A DNA stretch of 64,000 nucleotides from Embleya hyalina (GTDB lineage Bacteria; Actinomycetota; Actinomycetes; Streptomycetales; Streptomycetaceae). Shown one piece after another: positions 42,337 through 50,494 of this stretch. The position numbers and the translations under genes were made by a program. A model generated the notes under the pieces. It was not told the origin of the DNA. It ran no database searches and saw only the letters and a list, made by a program, of their open reading frames with translations. How positions within the stretch are numbered: position 1 is the first letter of the stretch; each line of letters opens with the position of its first letter. Location: positions 62,001 through 126,000 of the forward strand of contig NZ_BIFH01000024.1 of NCBI RefSeq assembly GCF_003967355.1, written 5' to 3'.

Positions 42337-42930
42337 CTACTCGTCCGGGGTGCCCTTCCAACGCCACTTGCCCACCCGGCGCGGATGGCCCGGCAACTCG
42401 GCGCGGCCGGTACACCACAGCAGGGCCGGCCAGGGCTCGAAGCCGGCGGGGGCGTCGGGGAACATCCGGGCCAGTACGCGGGCGCAGATCTTCGGGTCGG
42501 GCCGGTAGTCCAGGCCGAGCCCCGCCGCCATGTCGTGCGTGTGGACCATCACCTCGACCATGCCCATCGCGGCGAAGCCGTCCGGGTCGGAGACGCCGTA
42601 CGGGTGGTAGGCGCGGTTCGAGTCCGGGTGCGTGGTGACCACCGACGCCAGGATCGTGCCGCCGGCGCGGACCGCGTGCAACATCTGGGCCGGCGTCGGG
42701 TCGTCCTCGGCGTGGATGTCGACCGGGACGTAGTCGTCCATCCGACTCGACGCGACCTGACCCGCGTAGGCGTACAGATCCCCGACCACGTGGACCAGCG
42801 TGTACCAGCAGTCCCATTCGAGGTCCCCGGCCGGCCGCGACCAGTCCCGATCACCCACGGTGGCCTCGGCCAGGACCGCGACGGCGTGCGCGACCGTCGC
42901 CTCCACATCCCGCGCTGCGTGTGCTCCCAT
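42337..42930 (-). CDS. Maleylpyruvate isomerase/DinB-like mycothiol-dependent protein
   Basis: 197 aa, DinB-like four-helix bundle. 'DLEWDCWYTLVHVVGDLYAYAGQ' supplies the first conserved His; 'GMVEVMVHTHDMAAGLG' supplies two more, forming the probable metal site. Related to mycothiol-dependent maleylpyruvate isomerases and TIGR03083-type proteins. Start ATG 42930: no ribosome site, but TATAAC lies 7 nt upstream of the ATG, which fits a leaderless transcript. Reaction not established. Confidence 0.75.
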   Translation of the reverse strand: MGAHAARDVEATVAHAVAVLAEATVGDRDWSRPAGDLEWDCWYTLVHVVGDLYAYAGQVASSRMDDYVPVDIHAEDDPTPAQMLHAVRAGGTILASVVTTHPDSNRAYHPYGVSDPDGFAAMGMVEVMVHTHDMAAGLGLDYRPDPKICARVLARMFPDAPAGFEPWPALLWCTGRAELPGHPRRVGKWRWKGTPDE

Positions 42931-42937
42931 CCGGCGA

Positions 42938-42943
42938 GTTATA
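42938..42943 (-). promoter_or_regulatory. -10 element for a leaderless gene
   Basis: TATAAC on the minus strand ends 7 nt before the ATG at 42930. That is the spacing at which transcription begins at the start codon itself. No clear -35 partner is visible. Confidence 0.45.
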
Positions 42944-43182
42944 CCGGCGCGGCCACGGGAACGCACGCGACTATCGCGGGCGCCGCCGCGACCGTGTCGT
43001 CGCGGGTGCCGAGCGGTCGACGAGAACGCGCCGGGTCGACCCGGTGGGCCCGGCGGCCACCCCCGTGTGGAGCCCGTGGGGGCGCGGGTGAGGATGGAGA
43101 CGTGCCCGTGGCTCCGCTCACCGTCCCGTCGATCGCTGCCGACGGCCGTGTTCGCCGGATCGTCCCGTCCTCGGAGAACGCC

Positions 43183-43719
43183 ATGACCTCGACTGCCCCA
43201 GCCCCCGACGGCCGCGATTTCGCCGCCGTCACGATCGTGCCGATGCGCGCCGAGCACGCGGAGTCGGTGCTCGCGATCTATCAGTTCGGCATCGACACCG
43301 GCAACGCCACGTTCCAGGAACACGCGCCCGACTGGGCCGAGTTCGACGCCGGCAAGCTGCCCGACCACCGCTTCGTCGCGCTCGACGGGGCCGCCGGCGC
43401 GGTGCTCGGCTGGGTGGCCGCGAGCGCCACCTCGCGCCGCCCGGTCTACCACGGCGTGGTGGAGACCTCGGTATACGTCCACCCCGACGCGGCCGGCCGG
43501 GGTGTCGGCCGCGCGCTGCTCGGCGCTCAGATCGCCTCGACCGAGGCGGCCGGCGTGTGGACCATCCAGGCCGGCGTCTTCCCCGAGAACGCCGGCAGCC
43601 TCGCCCTGCACGCCGCCCTCGGCTTCCGCACCATCGGTGTGCGCGAACGTGTCGGCCGCCACCGCGACCGCTGGCGCGACGTCACCCTCCTGGAGCGCCG
43701 CAGCCCCACGGTGGTCTGA
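43183..43719 (+). CDS. GNAT N-acetyltransferase, phosphinothricin-acetyltransferase-like
   Basis: 178 aa. Acetyl-CoA-dependent N-acetyltransferase. The acetyl-CoA loop is 'GRGVGRALLG' after strand 'VVETSVYVHPDA'; 'IYQFGIDTGNATFQEHAPDW' near the N-terminus and 'GFRTIGVRERVGR' near the C-terminus are typical of the phosphinothricin/methionine-sulfone acetyltransferase branch. Start ATG 43183 with GGAG upstream. It would acetylate an amino acid or amine; resistance function is inference. Confidence 0.9.
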   Translation: MTSTAPAPDGRDFAAVTIVPMRAEHAESVLAIYQFGIDTGNATFQEHAPDWAEFDAGKLPDHRFVALDGAAGAVLGWVAASATSRRPVYHGVVETSVYVHPDAAGRGVGRALLGAQIASTEAAGVWTIQAGVFPENAGSLALHAALGFRTIGVRERVGRHRDRWRDVTLLERRSPTVV

Positions 43720-43761
43720 CCCGGCGATCCGACGGCCCGTCAGATCCCACCTCGGTATGCC

Positions 43762-43791
43762 TTGACCTCTCCGGGCACCGATGAATAATCG
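43762..43791 (+). promoter_or_regulatory. Promoter of the alcohol dehydrogenase gene
   Basis: TTGACC (43762-43767) and TAATCG (43786-43791) with an 18-nt spacer, 112 nt before the dehydrogenase start in an AT-richer patch. Form fits the main vegetative sigma factor. Confidence 0.4.
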
Positions 43792-43902
43792 AGATCGGTT
43801 GTAGTGACCAAGGATGTGAGTGTTCGGCTTGGGGTGGGCCGGTCCGGGGCGCGGCGAAAACACCTCGCGGCGGGCCGTCCGCCCGGAACGAGGAGACGGT
43901 AC

Positions 43903-45009
43903 ATGCGCGCGATCCTGCACACCGCCACGGGCGCCGAGATCCGGGACGACGTCACCGTACGTGATCCGGAGGCCGGTGAGGTCCTGGTGCGGATCGTCGC
44001 CACCGGCGTCTGTCACAGCGACGTCAGCGTGCTCGAAGGCGTGATCGAGTGGCCCACGCCGGCCGTGCTCGGCCACGAGGGCGCGGGCATCGTGGAGAAG
44101 GTCGGCGCGGGGGTCGGCGCGGTCGCGCCGGGCGACCACGTCGTGATCACCACGATCGCCGCGTGCGGGATGTGCCGGCACTGCCAGACCGGACACCCGA
44201 ACCGCTGTCGGCAGACGCTGGGCAACCGCGGTACGCCGTTCGCGATCGGCGACGAGCCGGTGTGGAACTTCGCCGGCGCCTCCACCTTCGCCGAGCTGAC
44301 CCTGGTCAAGGAGATCCAGTGCGTGACCATCCCCAAGGACGTGCCGCTGACCTCCGCGTGCCTGGTCCCGTGCGGCGTGGTCACCGGCGCGGGCGCCGTA
44401 CTCAACCGGGCCAACGTGCTCCCCGGGCAGACCGCGGCGGTGATCGGCCTCGGCGGCGTCGGCCTGTCCGCCGTCCAGGCGCTGCGCCTGAAGGGCGCGG
44501 GCCGGGTGGTCGGCATCGACACCGTGCCCGGCAAGTTCGAACCGGCCGGCGCGTTCGGCGCGACCGACTTCGTCAAGTCCGGCAAGGGCGTCGACGTCGC
44601 CGACGAGATCCGCACCCTGTTCCCGTACAGCGACGAGGTCAAGGTCGGCGTGTTCGGCGCGGGCGGCGTGGACTGGATCTTCGAGTGCACCGGCATCCCG
44701 GCCGTGCTCGAGAACGCCATGGAGGCGCTGGACTGGGGCGGCACGCTGATCGCCGTCGGCCAACCGGCGCAGACCGCGACCGCGAACATCCGGATCGCCA
44801 ACCTGCTCCAGTGCGACCGGGGCATCCTGGGCACCCGGGCCGGCGGCGTACGTCCGCACGAGGACATCCGGACCATCATCGAGCTGTACCGCCAGGGCAA
44901 GTTCGACCTGGACGCGCTGGTGTCCAAGGTCTATCCGGCGGAGGGCTTCCACGACGTCCTCGACGACATGCACCACGGACGGATCGCCCGCGGGGTCATC
45001 GCGTTCTGA
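43903..45009 (+). CDS. Zinc-dependent alcohol dehydrogenase (class III / mycothiol-dependent type)
   Basis: 368 aa medium-chain dehydrogenase. Catalytic zinc ligands in 'TGVCHSDVS' and 'LGHEGAGIVE', structural zinc cysteines in 'CGMCRHCQTGHPNRC', and the NAD-binding loop 'GLGGVGLSAVQ'. The overall pattern fits the S-(hydroxymethyl)mycothiol or class III alcohol dehydrogenase group, which oxidises alcohols or thiol-formaldehyde adducts. Start ATG 43903 with GAGGAGAC upstream. First gene of a same-strand run with a cyclase, MarR, crotonase and LLM enzyme. Confidence 0.9.
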   Translation: MRAILHTATGAEIRDDVTVRDPEAGEVLVRIVATGVCHSDVSVLEGVIEWPTPAVLGHEGAGIVEKVGAGVGAVAPGDHVVITTIAACGMCRHCQTGHPNRCRQTLGNRGTPFAIGDEPVWNFAGASTFAELTLVKEIQCVTIPKDVPLTSACLVPCGVVTGAGAVLNRANVLPGQTAAVIGLGGVGLSAVQALRLKGAGRVVGIDTVPGKFEPAGAFGATDFVKSGKGVDVADEIRTLFPYSDEVKVGVFGAGGVDWIFECTGIPAVLENAMEALDWGGTLIAVGQPAQTATANIRIANLLQCDRGILGTRAGGVRPHEDIRTIIELYRQGKFDLDALVSKVYPAEGFHDVLDDMHHGRIARGVIAF

Positions 45010-45109
45010 CCGATCACCCGACCCGGAACGCCGAGCCCGGCCGGATCGCCGATCCGCCCACCCGCCGATTTGTTCACCCGTTCACCCGTTCGAGAGGACC
45101 GCGGCAGGC

Positions 45110-46060
45110 ATGACGGAGACTCGCTCGACCGAAGGGGCCACGTCGTCCGTCGCCCCACCCCCCGCCGGCAACTGGGGCCGCTGGGGCGCGGAGGACGAGC
45201 GCGGGGCGCTGAACCTGATCGAACCGGAGGGGGTGCGAACGGCCGCGCACGAGGTCCGGACCGGGCGGACCTACTCCCTCGCGCTGCCCATCGCGCGCGG
45301 GAACCAGCCGGCCTTCGACTTCCGAGGCTCGCCGCAGCGGTTGACCCTGGTGAGTCAGACCGACGCGATGTACGACGGCTTCGAGGGCGGCGGCGACGTC
45401 GGGTCCAACGAGGACGTCCTGATCATCCCGTCGCACAACCTCACCCACATGGACGCGCTCTGCCACGTCCAGGCCAAGGGCCGCTTCTACAACGGTTTCC
45501 CGGCCGACACGTTCCGCTCGCACACCGGTGCGGGCCGCTGTGGAATCGACAAGCTGGGCGCGTTCGCGACCCGGGCGGTGCTGCTCGACCTGCCCCGCCA
45601 CTTCGACACGCCGCATCTGGAGGGCGGCTACCGGATCACCGCCGCGGATCTGGCGGGTTGCGCCGAGCGGCAGGGGGTCGAGGTGCGATCCGGTGACGCG
45701 TTGCTGGTGCGGACCGGCTACCTCGACGAATACCGCGCGATCGAGGCGTCCGGCCGCGAGCCGTCCTTCGCGCAGCCCGGTCTGTCGCTCGACGCGGTCG
45801 ACTACGTCCGGGCCCGGGAGATCAGTGTGGTGGGCGCCGACAACAGCGCGATCGAGTGCATTCCGTTCGACGATCGGTTCCTGTCGGTACATATCGCGTT
45901 GCTGGTGGAATCGGGTGTACCCCTGCTCGAACACCTGTGGTTGACCGATCTTGCCGAGGGCATGGCACAGGCGGGTACCTATTCGTGCCTGCTGTGCGTA
46001 TCCCCGCTTCCGGTCACCGGTGCAACGGGCAGTCCCATCAATCCGGTTGCCATTGTCTGA
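45110..46060 (+). CDS. Cyclase-family (kynurenine-formamidase-like) hydrolase
   Basis: 316 aa. Metal-dependent hydrolase of the cyclase family. The signature metal motif 'SHNLTHMDALCHV' corresponds to HxGTHxDxPxH, with a later His/Glu pair in 'GADNSAIEC' and 'LSVHIALLVE'. Such enzymes hydrolyse formamides, lactones or cyclic amides. Start ATG 45110. Lies 100 nt after the dehydrogenase, probably in the same transcript. Substrate not readable. Confidence 0.87.
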   Translation: MTETRSTEGATSSVAPPPAGNWGRWGAEDERGALNLIEPEGVRTAAHEVRTGRTYSLALPIARGNQPAFDFRGSPQRLTLVSQTDAMYDGFEGGGDVGSNEDVLIIPSHNLTHMDALCHVQAKGRFYNGFPADTFRSHTGAGRCGIDKLGAFATRAVLLDLPRHFDTPHLEGGYRITAADLAGCAERQGVEVRSGDALLVRTGYLDEYRAIEASGREPSFAQPGLSLDAVDYVRAREISVVGADNSAIECIPFDDRFLSVHIALLVESGVPLLEHLWLTDLAEGMAQAGTYSCLLCVSPLPVTGATGSPINPVAIV

Positions 46061-46362
46061 TCGTCGGACGACTGACATAGTCCATGGGCAGGTCGTCTCG
46101 GTCTCGTTTCCTCCGTCGGGACCGAGGCGACCGCTCGGATCGAGCCCGCAGCCCTCGCCGATCCACACCAATCCCCCGGCAATTCCCGGCAAATCCCCGC
46201 CTCCGGTACGCCTGTGCGCACCCGTACGCACGCCCGTGCATCCGTCGAGGCGCCCACCCGCAATGCGCGGCATTTGCCGAGGCGCCCGGCGGGCCGATCC
46301 GCCCCCTCGGCGCGGAATCCGGAATCCGATACGGGTAATGCACGTTATCGCACAGTATTAAA
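46061..46362. other. Intergenic region before marR; nothing found
   Basis: About 300 nt of non-coding DNA with C-rich tracts. No gene or strong hairpin is apparent; its right end turns AT-rich as it enters the marR promoter. Confidence 0.4.
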
Positions 46363-46375
46363 TTGACGTAGTCAA
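46363..46375. promoter_or_regulatory. MarR-type operator (site 1) over the marR promoter
   Basis: TTGACGTAGTCAA, a perfect 5-bp-arm inverted repeat with 3-nt centre, followed by GGA. It lies 20 nt before the GTG start and overlaps a -35-like TTGACG; TATCAT (46383-46388) is a -10-like element 6 nt from the GTG. A matching site is at 47011-47023. Confidence 0.6.
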
Positions 46376-46394
46376 GGACTGCTATCATGGCGGG

Positions 46395-46877
46395 GTGAAC
46401 TCCACCGAAAACGTCGAAGCGATCCAGCGGGCGCTGGAGGCCCTGCTTCGGCGCCACGCCAGCCGCCGAGTGTACGCGGGCCAGGCCGCCGCGGCGGGCG
46501 CGACCATCTCGCAGCCCGCCTATGTGCTGCTGCGCCGAATCGAGAAGCAAGGCCCGCTCCCCATGGGGGAGTTGGCGCGCATGACGAACATGGACCCGGG
46601 CGCCACCGCGCGTCAGGTCGGCCAGTTGGAGCGGGACGGCTACGTCCGGCGCTCGCCCAGTCCGGACGACGGTCGGGTCAGCCTCGTCTCGCTCACCCCG
46701 CGCGGTGACTCCGTGCGGCGCCGGTTGAACGACGTCATGGATCGACGGATGAGCGAGATGCTGGACCGCTGGAGCGACGAGGATCGCGAGACGTTCGCCA
46801 CGCTGCTGCAGCGATTCGTCGAGGAGATGGCCCAGGGTGAGATTCCCGCGGCCGAGGTCGAGGACAGCGCGGTCTGA
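46395..46877 (+). CDS. MarR-family transcriptional regulator
   Basis: 160 aa winged-helix dimer: 'SQPAYVLLRRIEKQGPLPMGELARMTNMDPGATARQVGQLE' region holds the recognition helices, and 'RRSPSPDDGRVSLVSLTPRG' is the wing with the family Asp-Arg pair. Start GTG 46395 without a clear ribosome site; a -10-like hexamer 6 nt upstream suggests a leaderless mRNA. It probably controls itself and the crotonase-LLM pair through paired TTGA..GTCAA sites. Confidence 0.9.
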   Translation: MNSTENVEAIQRALEALLRRHASRRVYAGQAAAAGATISQPAYVLLRRIEKQGPLPMGELARMTNMDPGATARQVGQLERDGYVRRSPSPDDGRVSLVSLTPRGDSVRRRLNDVMDRRMSEMLDRWSDEDRETFATLLQRFVEEMAQGEIPAAEVEDSAV

Positions 46878-47010
46878 GCATCAGACTATTCGTCATATTC
46901 CATATCGATTGCCGGGGTCGGCCGTCCAGGCGTTCGCAGCAGCTGCGTTCGTGACATTCGACGGCGGGCCCCGGCAATTTTTGTCGGGAATCGAATGCGC
47001 GAGGCATCAC

Positions 47011-47023
47011 TTGATTTGGTCAA
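47011..47023. promoter_or_regulatory. MarR-type operator (site 2) before enoyl-CoA hydratase gene
   Basis: TTGATTTGGTCAA followed by GGA, the same layout as site 1 (TTGA, 5-nt core, TCAAGGA). It lies 22 nt before the GTG start of the hydratase gene and overlaps its -35-like TTGATT. Confidence 0.55.
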
Positions 47024-47045
47024 GGATTCCGCTTACCGTCCCAGG

Positions 47046-47900
47046 GTGATCAAGTTCGACATCCGCGACGGGGTCGCCGTCGTCACGTTGGATCGGCCCG
47101 ACGAACTCAATGTGTTCTCCGGGGGCATGGGTTCGGCCCTGGGGGACGCATACGCGCGGTGTGACGCCGACGACGCGGTGCGCGCGGTGGTACTCACCGG
47201 CGCGGGGCGGGCGTTCTGCGCGGGCGCCGACATGTCGCCGGAGGCGGACAGCTTCGCGGGGCCGGGAGAAACAACGGCGCGGTCGCGGGAGTTCAGCGCG
47301 TCGCCGGTGCGGCCGGCCGCCTGGGAGGTGCGCAAGCCGGTGATCGCGGCGATCAACGGGCATGCGATCGGCATCGGGTTCACGCTGGCGATGCAGTGCG
47401 ACATCCGGCTCGTGGCCGAGGACGCCAAGCTGGCGATTCCGCAGGTACGGCGCGGCATGGTCCCCGACGCCCAGTCGCACTGGACGGTACCGGCGGCCAC
47501 GTCACGGGCGGTGGCCGCCGACATCCTGCTGACCGGGCGCACCTTCCGCGGTGCCGAGGCGGCCGTACTCGGCCTGGTGTCCCGGGCGTTGCCCGCCGAC
47601 GAGGTACTGCCCGCCGCGCTGGAGATCGCGCACGACATCGCGACCAACGTGCACCCGGTATCGGCGGCGCTCACCAAACGACTGCTGTGGGCCGACGCCG
47701 GGCTCGACGAGGTCGAACGCCTGGAAACCGCCTACCACCGGGTGCTGATGGGCACCGACGACGCACGTGAGGGCCCGCGCGCGTGGTCCGAACGGCGCAC
47801 CCCACGCTGGACCGGCACGGTCACCGGCGCGTGGGACGGTGTACTGGCGGCGGAATCGTCGCAGCGGCCGGCCCCCTCGGTACGACAGGAGCACCAGTGA
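47046..47900 (+). CDS. Enoyl-CoA hydratase/isomerase (crotonase) family protein
   Basis: 284 aa. Crotonase fold for acyl-CoA substrates. Oxyanion-hole segments are 'GAGRAFCAGADMSPE' and 'INGHAIGIGFTLAMQCD'; 'QVRRGMVPDAQSHW' has Pro-Asp where hydratases often have catalytic Glu, so the reaction may be isomerisation or another variant. Start GTG 47046, with a -10-like TTACCG 7 nt upstream suggesting a leaderless transcript. It overlaps the LLM oxidoreductase gene by GTGA. Confidence 0.9.
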   Translation: MIKFDIRDGVAVVTLDRPDELNVFSGGMGSALGDAYARCDADDAVRAVVLTGAGRAFCAGADMSPEADSFAGPGETTARSREFSASPVRPAAWEVRKPVIAAINGHAIGIGFTLAMQCDIRLVAEDAKLAIPQVRRGMVPDAQSHWTVPAATSRAVAADILLTGRTFRGAEAAVLGLVSRALPADEVLPAALEIAHDIATNVHPVSAALTKRLLWADAGLDEVERLETAYHRVLMGTDDAREGPRAWSERRTPRWTGTVTGAWDGVLAAESSQRPAPSVRQEHQ

Positions 47901-48976
47901 CCCCCTCTCCGCCGACACCGCGTCGCCTGACACCCCCTCAGCTCGATGTCATGGCAGCCGGTCTCACCCTCCGCGACATGCAACGTGCGGCGGCCGCCAC
48001 CGAACACGCCGGGTTCGACGGCCTGTGGCTCACCGAGGGCGGTCGTACCGCGTACACCGCCGCGACGGCCGCGGCGCTGGCCACCGAGAACCTGACCGTC
48101 GGGACGGGCATCGCGGTCGCGTTCGCCCGCAGCCCGATGGTCACCGCGTCGGCGGCCTGGGAGTTGGCCGAGGCGACCGGCGGCCGGTTCGTCCTGGGCC
48201 TGGGCACCCAGGTGCGGCCGCACATCGAGCGGCGCTACTCGGCCGAGTTCGACCGGCCGGGCCCGCGACTGCGCGAGTACGTCGGCGCGCTGCGGGCGAT
48301 CTGGGCGGCCTTCCGGGGCGAGGAACGGCTGCGATTCAAGGGTGACTTCTACCGGTTCACCCTGATGACGCCGGAATGGACGCCGGGCGGCTCGATCGCC
48401 GACCCGCCGATCTACCTGGCCGGGGTCAACCCGTGGATGTTGCGGATGATCGGCGAAGTGGCCGACGGCCTGCACGTCCACCCGCTGCACAGCGTGCGCT
48501 ACATCGAGGAGGTGGTCCGCCCCGAACTGGCCGCCGGCGGCGCGGCCGACGACTTCGCGCTGGTCTGCCCGGTGATGACGGCCACCGGCGACACCGACGA
48601 GGAGATCGAGACCGAACGCGAGAAGTTGCGCCTGCGGTTGGCCTTCTACGGCTCGACCCCCGGCTACTCGAAGGTCTTCGAAACCCACGGCTGGAACGAT
48701 CTCCAGCCCCGCCTCAACCGCCTCTTCGCCGCCAAGGACCGCACCGGCATGGCCGCCGCGATCCCGGACGAGGTCCTCGACACCCTCACGGTGAGCGCCC
48801 CGTGGGACGACCTGGCCGAGTCCCTGATGACCCGCTACCGAGGCGTGGCCACCCGGGTGGTGGCCTACTCGGCGGTGAGCAACTGGCGCGAATCCCCCGA
48901 CGTGGTCGAGCGCTGGGCGGGCGTGGCGAGGGCGTTCCACGCACCGGGTCAGCGGAAGGGGACGCCTGCCGGCTGA
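47897..48976 (+). CDS. LLM-class flavin/F420-dependent oxidoreductase
   Basis: 359 aa TIM-barrel of the luciferase-like monooxygenase family, F420 branch (TIGR03617-like). 'GFDGLWLTEGGRTAY', 'NLTVGTGIAVAFARSP', 'GRFVLGLGTQVRPHIERRY' and 'PPIYLAGVNPWMLRMIGEVADG' are typical. It would reduce or oxidise a substrate with F420. GTG 47897 overlaps the crotonase stop with AGGAG upstream, so both act in one pathway, possibly with the dehydrogenase and cyclase upstream. Confidence 0.9.
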   Translation: MTPSPPTPRRLTPPQLDVMAAGLTLRDMQRAAAATEHAGFDGLWLTEGGRTAYTAATAAALATENLTVGTGIAVAFARSPMVTASAAWELAEATGGRFVLGLGTQVRPHIERRYSAEFDRPGPRLREYVGALRAIWAAFRGEERLRFKGDFYRFTLMTPEWTPGGSIADPPIYLAGVNPWMLRMIGEVADGLHVHPLHSVRYIEEVVRPELAAGGAADDFALVCPVMTATGDTDEEIETEREKLRLRLAFYGSTPGYSKVFETHGWNDLQPRLNRLFAAKDRTGMAAAIPDEVLDTLTVSAPWDDLAESLMTRYRGVATRVVAYSAVSNWRESPDVVERWAGVARAFHAPGQRKGTPAG

Positions 48977-50224
48977 TCCGGGCGGGCGGCGGTGCGGGAT
49001 TGCCGACGCCGTCACGGGGCGCCGGGATGGGGTCGGTTTGGTGATGTGGAGCGGCCTCTCCTCCGCTTCGCTGCGCTCCACAGTCCGGCCGGCGCGAGAT
49101 GGCGATGGTGGGCGCGTCCGGTCCGGTGCCGGGGCGGTCGGGTCTCCGGGTCCCGGGCGTGGGTCGAGTGTCGGGGCGGAGTCTGGGCGCGACGGAGTGG
49201 ATTGCGGCTCCGCTGCGCTCCACCGCCGGCCGGGATGGGGCGCCGAGGGGCGGGTCGCGGTCCCGCCGGGCACTTTCGCTCTCCGGCGGCTCAGCCATGA
49301 CCCGGGATGCACGAAACCGGCACTCGGCACCCACTCCTGCCGCTTCGCGCGGCAAATCCGCAGGTCGCAGGAGATGAGGGGCCGGTCCTGGCTCTTCGGG
49401 ATCCGGTGTGGTCCCTTACTGGGCACTTTCGGTTTCCGGCGGGCTTGGCCGTGGCCTGGGATGCACGAAACCGGCACTCGGCACCCACCCCTGCCGCTTC
49501 GCGCGGCGAATCCGCAGGTCGCGGAAGGCGAGCGACCGGTTCGGGGGCTTCGGGATCCGGTTGTGATTTCGCTGGGCGCTTTGGTTCTCGGTGCGGTCGG
49601 TTGGGCCCGGGATGCCTGAAATCGACACTCGGTGTGCTCATCTCAGCCGCCCCACCCCGCATAACCGAGGTCACGGAGACGCGAAGTCTCGAAAATGCGT
49701 ACCGCCATCCGGGATCGGGGTCGGACCGTCGGGCTCCGCAAGCCGCCCGCCGTCCCCCGACCATCCACCGCAACGACTCGGGCCCGTTGGGGGAGCCTGC
49801 GCGGCGGACCCGACCGCACCCGACCCGTGTCCTCCACCCCAACCGCGCCCGGAAACCGCATGCCCGCCGCCCCCGATCCCTGGCCGATCCACTCGACCCT
49901 GACCACCTCGCCCTGGCCGGGCGGTGGAGCGCGGCGGAGCCCTCATTCCCCGCTTTCGCCCCCGACGGAGCGAAGCGGAGGAGAAACCTCGCCATCTCTT
50001 CGAATCGCCCCCGCCCACCCCACCACCCACACCACCCCGACCCGGACAGGCGGTGGAGCGCGGCGGAGCCGCAACGCACTGCACCGCCGCCGCTACGACC
50101 CGGCTCGACTCCCCACCCGTGTTCGGAAGCCCCACGGCCGGTCGCCGACCCCGGCCCGCCCCCACCCCGGCGCCCCCGGATTGCCGGCAGTCACCCGCTA
50201 TCCCTCGATCCACCCCGACATTGA
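48977..50224. other. 1.25-kb repeat-rich non-coding spacer
   Basis: No coding frame has sensible codon use. It contains a 154-bp tandem repeat (separate entry) and a dispersed element read as GGCGGTGGAGCG / GCGGCGGAGCC. Copies lie at 49920-49941 and 50049-50074 in one orientation and at 49202-49227 inverted (25 of 26 bases matching the 50049 copy). A further GTGGAGCG...CGCTCCAC hairpin is at about 49046-49082. Left and right halves thus carry the element in opposite orientation. Confidence 0.7.
49262..49640. repeat. 154-bp tandem repeat, two good and one decayed copy
   Basis: The motif GGGATGCACGAAACCGGCAC begins at 49304 and again at 49458, and a decayed form begins at 49609. About 65 nt after each start are almost identical in the first two copies, including a GCCGC-TTCGC-GCGGC hairpin. 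No ORF is preserved between copies. Confidence 0.75.
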
Positions 50225-50240
50225 ACTGACGGTCCGTCAG
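50225..50240. promoter_or_regulatory. Perfect palindromic operator upstream of MFS exporter
   Basis: ACTGACGGTCCGTCAG: arms CTGACGG/CCGTCAG around one base. It is 254 nt before the exporter start and differs by one base from the site at 33229-33244. TetR-family style. Confidence 0.55.
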
Positions 50241-50320
50241 GGAATTTCCCGGCCAAAGTGGAACCAAAGCCTCATTCGCCCCGCCTCCACCCTTCCCCGC
50301 ATCCCCGCGTCGTGCTAAAC

Positions 50321-50333
50321 ACTGTCAAACAGT
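50321..50333. promoter_or_regulatory. Inverted repeat in the MFS promoter region
   Basis: ACTGTCAAACAGT, arms of 5 bp with CAA centre, inside the wider AAAC..GTTT symmetry of an AT-rich patch 160 nt before the exporter start. Candidate repressor site. Confidence 0.4.
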
Positions 50334-50494
50334 TTGGCCGGTGAGCACCGATCCGGTTGGCGATGTCCACGAGACATGCCGACCTCGTCGCGACCGAGTG
50401 GCGTTTTGCCCCGCATATTCCGTACAAAACCGGGCGTGTCGCCCTAGTGACACGTGTCCGGTGCGCGTCCCTGCACAGAACGGAAAGTACCGGT

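Noticed and set aside
49307-50224. Open frames with a repeated peptide (HETGTRHP..PLRAANPQVA) in the 49-50 kb spacer
   Set aside because: The peptide repeat merely reflects the 154-bp DNA repeat; all frames are open because of GC content and none has a ribosome site or homology I recognise.
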